The translations under genes and the position numbers were made by a program. Below, one piece after another: positions 48,101 to 57,733 of a DNA stretch of 64,000 nucleotides. Under the pieces are notes generated by a model, which was not told the origin of the DNA, did no database searches, and saw only the letters and a list, made by a program, of their open reading frames with translations. This stretch comes from Trichosphaerium sp. ATCC 40318. Its lineage: Eukaryota; Discosea; Flabellinia; Trichosidae. Location of the stretch: the NCBI GenBank assembly GCA_038496445.1, contig JALMLS010000033.1:24676-88675 (forward strand), read 5' to 3'. Position 1 is the first letter of the stretch. Every line of letters starts with the position of its first letter.

Positions 48101-49071
48101 ATACCTTGGGTTTGGGAGAGCTTGTAGATGCAACACGGCTAAAGTACGTGCTCTATATTTAAAAGCCCGTTTATAATGAATACTAGAATGCAATTAAAAG
48201 CCGAAGAAGAGTATAATGATTCTGATTTTGGTCTTTCTGTAACATCTCCAGGCGATACTAACTCTTCTGCTATTGGTATTGATATTACTGAAAAACAAAT
48301 AAGCTGTGGTGGATCAATGGCTCATACAATATGGGGAGGAGGCTCACCAGATTGGTAAACGAAAAAGAGGCTTAAGTTTATTTTTCTAACTGGCAATGTC
48401 TAGGTCTGTCTTGAATATATGGCTTGGTAACGATATAACATATAGTATGTCGCAGGCTGAAAAGTCTCTTAATTATTGGAGGGATGGTATTCATGACCAA
48501 TGGAATATACACGCATTGCTTTCTGATAGCGATAAATCTTGGGGAGACCAAGCTGGATATCCTTACATTTCAAGCCATTATGGCTTTCACATGGTTCTTG
48601 TACGTACAAAAGTGCCTTTCTTATTTGTGAATAATTTATGTCACGTGCTCATACAAAGACCTGAAAGAATCTGTACTTCTTTGTTACTTTTTTTTTTTCA
48701 AAAAACAAAACTTACATCAAACAAAATTATTTTCTCCTTTCTCAGCCATAATCACGTGGGTTTTTTGTTCTTTAATCCGCCTTTACTTGTGTTTAATGTT
48801 GTTTGTTTGTTAGTGGCATATCCCTCTTGCATTATCTGGTCAGTACTATTCTGTTCCCGAGAGTGTATTATCGTTTAAACCACAACTTCAAGCACCATAC
48901 ACGCTGCCAGTATATTTACCTGGAGTACTTGCATTTATTAAAAAAGATGGCTCTCAATACACATTCGGTGTTGTCATTGGAAGTATTGAAGTAGATACAC
49001 TATCTATTGATAATCATGCGTACAAAACCAAAGTATCTCTTACAAAAGGTGAATCAATAGTTTGGAGTTAG
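45193..49071 (+). CDS. Secreted GH116-family beta-glycosidase with PAN/apple-like insertions
   Basis: ATG 45193; removing intron 1 (about 45203-45239) yields a signal peptide [20 protein letters not shown]. The N-terminal part is Cys-rich ([20 protein letters not shown]), a PAN/apple-like module. The GH116 (GBA2 type) N-domain starts with [21 protein letters not shown] second PAN-like insert, [20 protein letters not shown], lies near 46620-46680. The catalytic (alpha/alpha)6 domain follows: [32 protein letters not shown], the CTYD...HDFASF region joined across an intron near 47760-47830, and the end [20 protein letters not shown] then [10 protein letters not shown]. Stop 49069-49071. GBA2 relatives hydrolyse glucosylceramide or aryl-glucosides. 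Secretion and the apple inserts are unusual for the family and suggest an extracellular digestive or wall-modifying role. Confidence 0.88.
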
Positions 49072-49132
49072 ATCAAAACTGTAAAGTTACTATTCAATAA
49101 ACTACGTATTGTACCCACTCAGGTTTCGTTTC

Positions 49133-49315
49133 TTAGGTGATACACTTAGCAAAGTCGTTTAAGACACTGAAAAGGTGAGCTACGGGAAGGAAATTAAAGC
49201 TAAGCCAATCAAAACCAATGTTTTGACGAATGATGTTGTTGAAGCTATGAGAAACAGCAGTAGCACCAAATCTAAACCCACATCTCAACAACGCTGAATA
49301 TAAAAGAGTAGCCAC
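49133..49315 (-). pseudogene. Fragment of the F-box/LRR gene next to it
   Basis: Encodes AVSHSFNNIIRQNIGFDWLS, nearly the same as part of the F-box of the gene at 49367-50244 (AVSHRFNNIIRQNIGFFWLK), but lacks the leucine-rich repeats and a start in context. It looks like a partial duplicate lying just 3' of the parent. Confidence 0.6.
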
Positions 49316-49366
49316 TTGTCAATGTACGGTATGGTAAAGCTAGGTCGTTTTATTATGTTGTTTGCA

Positions 49367-50244
49367 CTACCATCTATCTTCTCTCCAAGTTATTCCTAGC
49401 GCCTCAACAGCGTCTTTGGTGACACGAGTTGCGTTACATGCATAAATAGATTTAAGTGATTTTAAGTGCACTAAACAATCATTCGTAATGTTCTTGCAAT
49501 TGTACAATTGAAGATGTTCAAGCTTGACAAGGTACTTCGTACCTGAGTCCGTAATCTTATCACAATCCAGAGTTCAAGTTTTTTGAGATTGGTCACGTGC
49601 TTTAAACCCGCATCTGTGATGTCGTTACAGTCATCCAAGCTCAAGTTTTTGATGTTTTTCAAAGGTACAATCATCGTCTAGACATTTGTAGCAAATTGAA
49701 ACTGCACATTGCCAAATTGTGCCATTCATCAACTTCTAATCTGAGATCTTCTTTATCTTTTTCATGGGTACAACCAGTAACACGGCAGTCATACATGGTT
49801 ACAGTATGTACTGATTTTAGAGGCTCAAGCGACATATCAACACTATTTGGATAGTACAAGTTAACTGAGTGAACTGGGGGGATGTCCGTTTACTAAAGCA
49901 AGAAGACCAGCCTTTGTAAATGTTACATAACCTAGATTTATGGTGTGAACACCTTTAAGACAAGCCAAGTCATTTGTAGAAAGTTCTAATCCTGCGTCAA
50001 ATTGTATAATTGTGTTTCTCAAAAAAGGACTGCCTTTGAGAAAGCACAATCTGACGGTTGTTTCTACTTTAGCCAAAAGAAACCAATATTTTGCCTAATA
50101 ATGTTGTTGAAGCGATGTGAAACAGCAAGCACGAATGAAGCACTTCGTAAGTAGTAGGCGCCGTAGAATAAGCGTTAGTATCTTGTTCGGTACTCGTTCA
50201 GAAACTTCATCTTGTGGAATTACTATTTGTCGTTCTGTTGCCAT
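49367..50244 (-). CDS. F-box protein with leucine-rich repeats, frame-broken
   Basis: ATG 50244 (MATERQIVIPQDEVSERVPN) then F-box-like LRSASFVLAVSHRFNNIIRQ and FWLKVETTVRLCFLKGSPFL. AMN1/FBXL-type LRRs follow: VHTINLGYVTFTKAGLLALV, VHTVTMYDCRVTG, IKNLSLDDCNDITDAGLKHV, LQLYNCKNITNDCLVHL, CNATRVTKDAVEALG; stop 49367-49369. To read through, the frame must change near 50150, at CCCCCC (about 49877-49882, one C too many) and near 49551 (GG where GGG is expected). Either an old gene is decaying, or these are homopolymer errors. A functional version would be an SCF substrate receptor. Confidence 0.6.
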
Positions 50245-50392
50245 GTTGTGTTGCTATGTAGGTAAATGTTGATTCTTTAAACGTAAAAATATTAAATAAC
50301 ACAGGTGCAAAGAAAACCGATTGTACCTTTAATCTACTGTTAACGCGTTGGTAGTGGCAACACAACAAGACAATTGCATTTAACGAAATTCA

Positions 50393-50695
50393 ATATTTAT
50401 TAAATTTAGATTGCACACTCAGTTAACTGAGTTGAAAAAACTCCCGACGAGGGTCTCGATCCCTCGACCGTACGGTTAAGAGCCGTACGCTCTACCAACT
50501 GAGCTAGCCGGGACTTGTCGATGGGTTTGAGTAACGTTTATTGGGATTCTATAAAATCTAAACCTGTCAATAATTAGTTTTAGAGTAGTACGCACAAACA
50601 CCATAAACGTTCCAGTAGTTTTCCAAAACGTACACTTTATACATACAGTGCTACATTGAAAGTTGTTAATTATTGGCACATCAGAAAAGCATGAC
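50393..50695 (-). repeat. Left arm of tRNA-Lys inverted repeat
   Basis: About 300 bases highly similar to the reverse complement of 53110-53413. It includes the tRNA-Lys gene, about 180 bases of its 5' flank and about 45 bases of its 3' flank, with only scattered mismatches. Confidence 0.85.
50441..50513 (-). tRNA. tRNA-Lys (CTT)
   Basis: Cloverleaf read on the minus strand: acceptor TCCCGGC pairs GTCGGGA, D arm GCTCAGTTGGTAGAGC, anticodon stem TACGG/CCGTA with loop CTCTTAA (anticodon CTT), T stem GAGGG/CCCTC, discriminator G. The A box is intact. The T loop is ATCGAGA, with A at position 54 where T is usual. A run of six T follows within a few bases as Pol III terminator. No intron. Confidence 0.9.
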
Positions 50696-51567
50696 ACAAC
50701 TTGCTGCTTTTCCTGTTTAACTTATTTTCTTGTTTAGGCGTATGTGTTACTTTTGTAGATGAATGTACCATGAGCCAAGTACTACAAATAGGAGCTACTT
50801 AACTTAGGTGACAACGTAAAGGCCATTACGAATGTGCAATTTTGTTTTTACATTGTGCTATAGTTCAAGATGACTCTGGCTCTCGATTGAAAGTCTGGCG
50901 AATTACCCCTACTCCGCAACCCTGTGTCACAGGTATGAGTAAAATACCTACGCAACCCATACCAAGAGAAACTCAGAGTAGTAGCTACCATTAAAAACAC
51001 AACAAGTTACTTTGTCTTTTTAAAGCGAAGATTTGAACAAACTTTTCATGCATGAATGAATATGTTATTGCACGTGTACAAACACCACAACGTCCCTTGA
51101 AAAACTTGTATTATTGTTGAGTACAATAAATAGTCTTTGTTTTGTTATGAAAATACAGCCATATTTAGGCGGTTCATTTGGCATACTTCAAGGGAACGGA
51201 AGCAGGTACTAATCCTCTTTTTTTTTTCCCCAACAAATGTGGTTCAACACCTAATATAGAGCAGCGAACTTGTAGTGAATTAGATGTTTCAAAACACGTT
51301 TAAATTGCTTAGCTTAAATTTGTAGTTCATTTTCTTTTGAAAGCAGACAAGAACTGATACAGATATGGTGCCAAACACTAACAACATTTTTTACAGTAGA
51401 GTCATAAGGACTACGGCCCCTTTTATTTAGCGCATCTCCGAGCACAAGACTACAATTTGAAATGAAGGCTAATAATGAGTTTATTAAGATAACGAACTTA
51501 ACATTGTGGTAAGATAGTGACACCCTTGGTACATGGGTCGTAAGCTAGAATAGGAACAGGAGCATAG
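50696..51567. other. Spacer between the left tRNA repeat arm and the unknown secreted-type gene
   Basis: Mostly non-coding. A minus-strand frame at 51314-51523 begins with a hydrophobic stretch (FVILINSLLAFISNCSLVLG), but its size and lack of context leave it unsupported. Confidence 0.4.
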
Positions 51568-52104
51568 CTATTTAAAATCGTTAAAAGAAAACAACTGAAG
51601 GAAAGGTAAGTACCCAGAAGATCCAAAGTAGAAGCTAATAGTCATCGGCTGTGAGGCACACAGATACCCTTTGAGGTCAAAGTACAAGTCTCCACAAACG
51701 TTTGTTTGGGTGCCACGCGTAGATACCCATTTACACGTTTGCGTTTGGCACCCAAGAGTGCAACGCAATTTGCTTGCTATGGATGAGTTAGAAATCTAAT
51801 ATTTTACTTGGAAAAAGTTGATTGTACCCTGTGGCGCCTGAATAGGACCCAAACTGTTGTTGCCTTTTACATCAACAGTAACTATTAAGTGTTCTTTCGT
51901 AATTAGTATCTTCAGGACAGTGCAGAAGTAGGCTGCATTGTAACGTGATACCAAGTTTTTAGGTCTCAATTCGTATCTTAGAAAGTGACAAGCACCTCCA
52001 CCATATCCGGGCTGGGATGGGCTGATTTGTTGCTGTTCTCCGTATTGCATGTTGATGAGTTGTTGTTGATGAGTATTTGAGTTACAAATGAAGATACCGA
52101 ACAT
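51568..52104 (-). CDS. Unrecognised small protein between the tRNA-Lys inverted repeats
   Basis: ATG 52104 (MFGIFICNSNTHQQQLINMQ), Gln/Gly-rich N-terminus, then a strand-rich segment (CTVLKILITKEHLIVTVDVK). After a short intron or frame change near 51790 comes a Cys-rich tail (CTLGCQTQTCKWVSTRGTQT, VCGDLYFDLKGYLCASQ), ending at 51568. About 165 residues. The intron GTAAAATATT...CATAG (about 51769-51804) does not restore frame perfectly, so either the joint is elsewhere or one base is off. No family is recognised. Confidence 0.4.
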
Positions 52105-53109
52105 AGATTGTTAAGTTGTGTACTGGTAACTTTTCCTTTTAGTCTACCTTTGATGATTAGTTGACAGGCTGCTCGCTTTTATAGTCTTGCCAATACATTG
52201 AACAACACGTTGTATATAGTTTTAGGGAGCATTGTTGTAGTTCTTTGGGTAGTATTTAGTTTTTGCTCGAATATTAGTAAAAGCTAATCTCCAAAAACAC
52301 TGTAGGAACAGCGTGCAGGTTTATTACTTCAAATCCCTTTTTGTGTTAGAAATCACTTCAAGCGATAAGTGAAAACAATGTATACAATAAAAAATTTTCG
52401 CTACATGACAGTGAGATTGAATGATTACTAATACTACGTTCCCAAAATTGTTTCTGGATTAGTTTTTTTTGGCTGTCACTATTCAATAAAGACCATTTTA
52501 AAGTAATAACAACTTTCCACTCTAACAAGAATAGAAACGTCATATGAAAACGTATTTTCTACGTACTAGGCGAGAGGTAAAGCTGTTATCTGTTCTTGAA
52601 GTTTTGACAACAGAAAACTAGAAAAATATGATGACTGTCATTTTCCGCTAATAGTACACGTGGGTGCATAAAGTTAGGCACTTGTTAGAAGACAGCAGAA
52701 TATGATTTTTAAAGCCATAAACACTATTCTACAAGTCTTTCTAGGCGCACTAGTGCATACATGTACGATTCAAATGGAATGAAATGACGGCTGACACCTA
52801 AGTAATCTGTTGTACTCGGTTTTAGGACATTGTTAACCCAAGTAGTGGAATAAATACGTGGTTTTGATATGAGAGATAAATGAGGTTGTGACTGCTATTT
52901 ATTCTCTGTCATTCAAGTTAGCAGATTTTTTGCCTACTACTACAGTATCCTTATGCAGTGGTAACAGAAAGTCACGTGTTTGCATCATGGCTACCTAAAT
53001 AAACTTAGAGTGTTGGCGGCTTGTTTTGGCCATGGTAAATATAAGAAGTACGTTATTGTTCATTTGTACGAACAAAAGCAGTGCTCCACATTTCATAGAG
53101 ATTTTTATG
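52105..53109. other. 1 kb without a supported gene
   Basis: AT-rich, with only short unconserved frames on both strands. CACGTG near 52657 and 52973. Confidence 0.5.
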
Positions 53110-53413
53110 GAGCGTTATTTTCTTAGGTGCCAATATTTAATAACTTTCAACGTAGCACCGTGTGTATAAAGTGTACGTTTTGGAAAACTACAGGAACGTT
53201 TATGGTGTTTGTGCATACTACTCTAAAACTAATTATTGACAGGTTTAGATTTTATAGAATCCCAATAAACGTTACTCAAACCCATCGACAAGTCCCGGCT
53301 AGCTCAGTTGGTAGAGCGTACGGCTCTTAACCGTACGGTCGAGGGATCGAGACCCTCGTCGGGAGTTTTTTCAACTCAGTTAACTGAGTGTGCAAAATAA
53401 ATTTAATAAATAC
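53110..53413 (+). repeat. Right arm of tRNA-Lys inverted repeat
   Basis: Matches the reverse complement of 50393-50695. The tRNA genes sit at the outer ends and are transcribed outward. Similarity ends just past the AT-rich TTTAATAAATA on each side. Confidence 0.85.
53293..53365 (+). tRNA. tRNA-Lys (CTT), second copy
   Basis: Same mature sequence as the copy at 50441-50513: acceptor TCCCGGC/GTCGGGA, anticodon loop CTCTTAA, T loop ATCGAGA, discriminator G, followed directly by TTTTTT. Confidence 0.9.
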
Positions 53414-53451
53414 TTGTTTAATAAATAAATAATATTTATTTGCTTCATCTC

Positions 53452-53512
53452 AGTTGGTTGAGCGCACGGCTCTCAACTATGCAGTTGATGTATCCACACT
53501 CATTTTTGGAAT
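53452..53512 (+). repeat. tRNA-derived element, single copy
   Basis: Shares with the 37877/38230 arms the stretch CTCAGTTGGTTGAGCGCACG, the GCTCTCAACT anticodon-like arm and the tail CACACTCATTTTTG, with several substitutions (CAGTTGATGTATC). It lies 87 bases downstream of the second tRNA-Lys gene. No B box. Confidence 0.65.
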
Positions 53513-53697
53513 TGACGCTCAACAATTCAGCAAGCTCATTTCACCTTCTACTGCTTTAACGACCAAAAAGTGACACCTTGGTCATTTCTTTTTTACTAGC
53601 TATCATTCCCTACTATGGACATAGCATACTTGGTTTTTATTTGCTTTACACCTACACAATATTTTACAAAAACTAATGAGACATTTAACTGCATTCA

Positions 53698-54593
53698 TTA
53701 CAAGTTGTCATCTATGACATTAAAGGCATGATGGAAGTAGTCCATATCATCAATATATACAACTAGCTCATAAGATCCAGTAACAGATATGTTACAAGAA
53801 ATAATAACATCACTACCCTCTCCTGTAACGACAGTAGACAAGGTTTCTACAAACAAAAAAACTGAGCTTTGAACAAAATGAAAAAGGAAGAGTTCAGTTG
53901 TGTATCGTACCTGGGCCGCCAGTGATATTAGCATTAACACGGAACGGTTGAAACGAAACTGGTTTATACATGGCATCCTTTGTTTCAATTGTGAAACGAG
54001 CTGTTTGGCCTAATGCCATCTGGGTGTTTTTGTTAGTTTCTTGAGGTTTGTGAGCAGTGAAAGAGAAATACTGTACTTTTTGAGGTCCTTTGATGTAATG
54101 CATGAGCTAACAAGATGCGTCAGTATCCAAAAACGGCGAAGAATAACTTTAATTGGTGTGAGAATTGTGTTTAAACGCTGCAGTCAGCGTTAAAGTGGCA
54201 TTGTTTGCGTTTGGAGTATGCTAGTGGCGCAAGTAAATACGTACATTTCCTTGTGCTTCTGGTTGGTAACCGCCTCTGGCGCTGCTAGATGAGTGCGTGC
54301 TACCAGTTTGGCCATTCCCAGCGCGATTACTGAGAGCATTGTTTAACTTTGCTCGATCTGCAGCTGTCAAACCGGCAAGAGGACCACCTAGCGTAGTGCG
54401 TTAACATAGCCGAATTCGGAAACCCATGCAATAAACCAAAATTCCTAACTCACCAGTTCCTTTTTGAACGCTATTTTGCGCATTAGACGTCTGACGCTAT
54501 GCGTTGTACACCTTATAAATCATTTAGAATAAAAATCTTACACACGACCTTACGCAAAGCGTTCTGTATTTTAAAATCCATCAAATGAGCCAT
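53698..54593 (-). CDS. Filamin-type Ig-repeat protein
   Basis: ATG 54593 (MAHLMDFKIQNALRK). Short exons follow, with a Ser/Gly/Gln-rich linker (GPLAGLTAADRAKLNNALSN). A filamin-like beta-sandwich is then seen: TARFTIETKDAMYKPVSFQP and FRVNANITGGPG, and after an intron near 53847-53911, GEGSDVIISCNISVTGSYEL and VVYIDDMDYFHHAF; stop 53698. The pattern tKDA..KP..F.V and G.Y.L.V..D is typical of filamin/ABP280 repeats, which bind partner proteins on the actin cytoskeleton. Only one repeat is present and no actin-binding CH domain. It is divergent from the RhoGAP gene, 129 bases away, which may be a functional pairing. Confidence 0.65.
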
Positions 54594-54722
54594 ATTTCTT
54601 GTCTAAACGATAGTGCGCAACTGTAGTGTACTTGTTATTACACAAAACTTAAAACGACAAGTTCAGTCACCATTCTCCTCAACAATCCTCGCATTATCAA
54701 AATAACCATACAAACATCTTAA
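54594..54722. promoter_or_regulatory. Short divergent intergenic region
   Basis: 129 bases between the start codons of the filamin-repeat gene (minus) and the RhoGAP gene (plus). A TTCACGTGTT motif lies just inside the plus gene's first exon. Confidence 0.45.
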
Positions 54723-56604
54723 ATGTCAAATTCACGTGTTGCTGATCCAAAGAAGCTCAAAAGAGGGTCTTCAGCGTCAGATGTTAAAGATAAGAGGTTT
54801 CAAATGTTTACTCATATAGATACTGCGTCTAAATCGTACGTAACGATATCTTTTGGAGAAAAAAAAAAAGAATTTGGAATTTATAACCAAGACGATTAGT
54901 TTTTCTGGCTTTACTGAGCGTATGATGTACGGAGAGAAAATATCAGAGGACAGTGTCATTGACGACATCGTAAACGAGAAACCAAAGACTGCAGCAGACG
55001 GATTAGGTACCTTATCCTCCCTTAGACAATTCTTGGGAACAGACTGTCGTTAACCATATATAATTCTGTAGGAAAAGGATTGCTGTCTCTTGGTCACAAT
55101 TTAGTTAAAGGCGTTACTGGTATTGTGGTACACAAATCTCATAGAAAAACATTTGTTTATAATACACGTGGCTGAAGTGTTTTCTCTTTGTTAGGTTGAG
55201 CCTGTAAAAGGAGCAAAACATAGTGGTGGTGTAGGATTTTTAAAGGGAGTTGCAGTTGGTTTAACAGGGTAAGCTCACGTGGTCATAGTAGCCACTTTTT
55301 TTTTCTTTTTTTTTTTTGAACGAACAGAAAAAAATACCAGAATTCGTGTTGTGGAATTTCTATGCCTTCGTAAAAAATCAGCGCCTAAGGAAGGTAATTC
55401 TAGTGATTACGAACCTAGTTTCTATTGTTGGGAGTTTAGATACATTCGTTATCAATGCATATGTTTTAATTGACCAACAACGCACTTTTATTTCTTATGT
55501 TTCAGAAAACTAGATATCCTGATATTGTTGCTTTAGTGTTGTAACAAAACCTGTTGTCGGTGTAGTTGATCTTGTCGCAAAAACATCTGAAGGCATTGCA
55601 AATACACCGCATACTATACACAACGCTTTGATGATTGCTAGAGAACCACCACAAGAAGGTAGTATTACTTTGTGTTTGTTTGATAAACGATTAACACAAT
55701 GTCCTAGATAAAATAGCCCATTTCGGACAACCACTTTCTAGTTCTGTTCAGAAAGCAGACGATCAAGGAAAAATACACATTGCATTTGCTTGTTATAAAC
55801 ATATTAGAGAAAACGGTTTACAGTCGGTTGGTATTTTCAGGTTGGCTGCGAGCAAGAAAACGCTTTTAAAGTTGCGCGATCAAGTTGGTACGGTAAATGG
55901 CTTATCGTATCCTTCATTAACAAGTCTTTTTAGATTCAGGAGAGACACTAAAACTTGATCAGTTTAATATGAACACGGTTGCTTGTCTGTACAAAGTATG
56001 TTTATTTTTTTGTTTTCTTTTGCTATGCGCATTCTTATTTATTGTGTAGCTTTATTTTGCTGAGCTTCCTGATTCTGTTATTCCATCATCTTCTTACTAT
56101 GATCTACTACGAATGGCAGAACAGAAGAAACCAGAAAACGAAATAGTGATGCTCCTGAAACCGTTTGTTAAAAACTTGGAGGCTGTCAATCGAGTAAGTA
56201 TTTTGTTTGGGTTTTACTTCGATTTTAGGTGCTTACTTTTTATAGCACGTGCTTTTACAATTAATGGACGTATTATATGAAATTCATAAACAGAGTAAAG
56301 TAAATAAGATGGATGCCCATAACCTTTCAGTAGTATGGGTAAGTATAAGCTAAAACGGTTTTTTTTCTCGTTTTTTTCTTATTTTATTTTAAAGGTTCAA
56401 AATGTTCTAAAGGCTCCTCCTGCAACCCCTGACCAAGATGAAAACGCTTACCTCATGCAACTTCTACGAAATGCGCCAAAATTGGCAACTGTTATTAAAG
56501 TGATGATTGAACACTTTGAAGAAATATTTAGCATCACTGCTGAAGATCAAAGTGCTGGGAATGATGATGGTGAAATTTTAACTAATGATTGTCCGCTTGA
56601 TTAA
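54723..56604 (+). CDS. VPS13-C-motif / RhoGAP fusion protein
   Basis: ATG 54723 (MSNSRVADPKKLKRGSSASD). Intron at about 54836-54896 (GTACGT donor) joins ASKS to FSGFTERMMYGEK. Residues about 75-150 (KGLLSLGHNLVKGVTGIVVE, PVKGAKHSGGVGFLKGVAVG, VVTKPVVGVVDLVAKTSEGI) reproduce the Gly-rich amphipathic C-terminal motif of VPS13 and ATG2 lipid-transfer proteins. The RhoGAP domain follows: FACYKHIRENGLQSVGIFRL with the arginine finger in GIFR, KLDQFNMNTVACLYKLYFAE, HNLSVVWVQNVL, ending in a short acidic tail; stop 56602-56604. RhoGAPs switch off Rho GTPases. The VPS13-like part should bind lipid droplets or membranes and localise the GAP. Nine or so short introns. Confidence 0.85.
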
Positions 56605-56768
56605 AAAATAAGGTGTAAAATAAATAATAAGGTATAGGCATTTCATAAAACCGTCATGAGCCAAACCCGAAAAAAACATTTTTGAATTTTTTTAGCTAAG
56701 TAGAACTCCTTTGGTAAGAACTTGGCTACTCATAACAATTGTTTATTTAACGTGGTACAACGTATTTA

Positions 56769-57509
56769 TTACACGATTGTGGCCTTCTCCAGTTCACCAT
56801 CAAAATACCATCTCTTGTATTCTCCCTTTGGCTTACCATTTACGTAAAAAACCTTTTCCCATAATTGACCATTAACATGCCAAAGCTTATGCTCTCCTTC
56901 TCTTACACCATTCTCATAAGTGGTTTTTTCATACAAGATACCATTACGATGCCACTGAGTCTTCAGACCCACTTGAGCACCATTTACAAAATAAGACAGC
57001 TCCATTAACTGTCCGTCCTCATACCACCTCTTTTTCTGCCCGCATCGACCGTCTAGATGGAAATACGACAGTTCCATCAACTGACCGTTCTCATGCCACT
57101 CAGTGTACTCACCTTCTCTCTTACCATCTCGGTAATTATACTGAGAATACAATTCACCGCTCTCATACCACTCCTGGTAGACTCCTTCATTTTTATTGTG
57201 GACAAAATAACAGAGGTTCCTTAAGACACCGTTGTCATGCCATAACTTAAACTCACCGTGTAGTTGACCGCGCATCCAAAACTCTTGACATACAATCATT
57301 GCTGTGAGTGTATTGTTTTCGTAGAATACCTTCCGTTGTAACCATTTGCCGTTTTTCTCGATGTTGCCGTCAAACCTTGTTGTTAGTGCCGTGTACTTTG
57401 ATAAGACAGGCCATTTCAGGTAAACCTCGAAGTCTCTGTAGATTATTGCTATTTGAATCTCCGTTGGGAGTAGTAGTAGTGCGTTATTTGCAGGTATTAA
57501 TGAGCTAAT
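56769..57509 (-). CDS. F-box-like protein with YwqK/MORN-type repeats, copy 2
   Basis: The frame is open from 57509 to stop 56769. The first Met is at 57299, but conserved F-box-like sequence lies upstream (LLLLPTEIQIAIIYRDFEVY, LKWPVLSKYTALTTRF) and matches the paralogue at 42203, so the true start is in an upstream exon or lost. Seven or eight 23-residue repeats follow (GEFKLWHDNGVLRNLCYFVH, GEYTEWHENGQLMELSYF, RWYEDGQLMELSYFVNGAQ, HKLWHVNGQLWEKVFYVNGK), closer to the bacterial YwqK consensus than in copy 1. Same inferred role as copy 1. No stops inside. Confidence 0.75.
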   Translation of the reverse strand: MSSLIPANNALLLLPTEIQIAIIYRDFEVYLKWPVLSKYTALTTRFDGNIEKNGKWLQRKVFYENNTLTAMIVCQEFWMRGQLHGEFKLWHDNGVLRNLCYFVHNKNEGVYQEWYESGELYSQYNYRDGKREGEYTEWHENGQLMELSYFHLDGRCGQKKRWYEDGQLMELSYFVNGAQVGLKTQWHRNGILYEKTTYENGVREGEHKLWHVNGQLWEKVFYVNGKPKGEYKRWYFDGELEKATIV

Positions 57510-57733
57510 CTAATTAATGTCTGCGTCAGAACACACGATACTAGAGACTACAAAACAAGCGAGTTTTAGAAACGCGTAGATTGCAATTGGTCAGCGTGCA
57601 AGAAGTAGATTGAGTGATTTTCTTTGGTAGAAAGGCTTTTTGTACAACAGGAGAGTTTTGTAGAATAAGAGGTTTTTTTAAAAGTGCATAGCCAAAGACT
57701 ACGAAGAACATACAACACCGCTAACAGACAACA

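Noticed and set aside
50393-53413. Interpretation of the inverted repeat as a DNA transposon
   Set aside because: The arms consist of a tRNA gene with flanks, no transposase is encoded between them, and no target duplication was found. Kept only as an inverted duplication.
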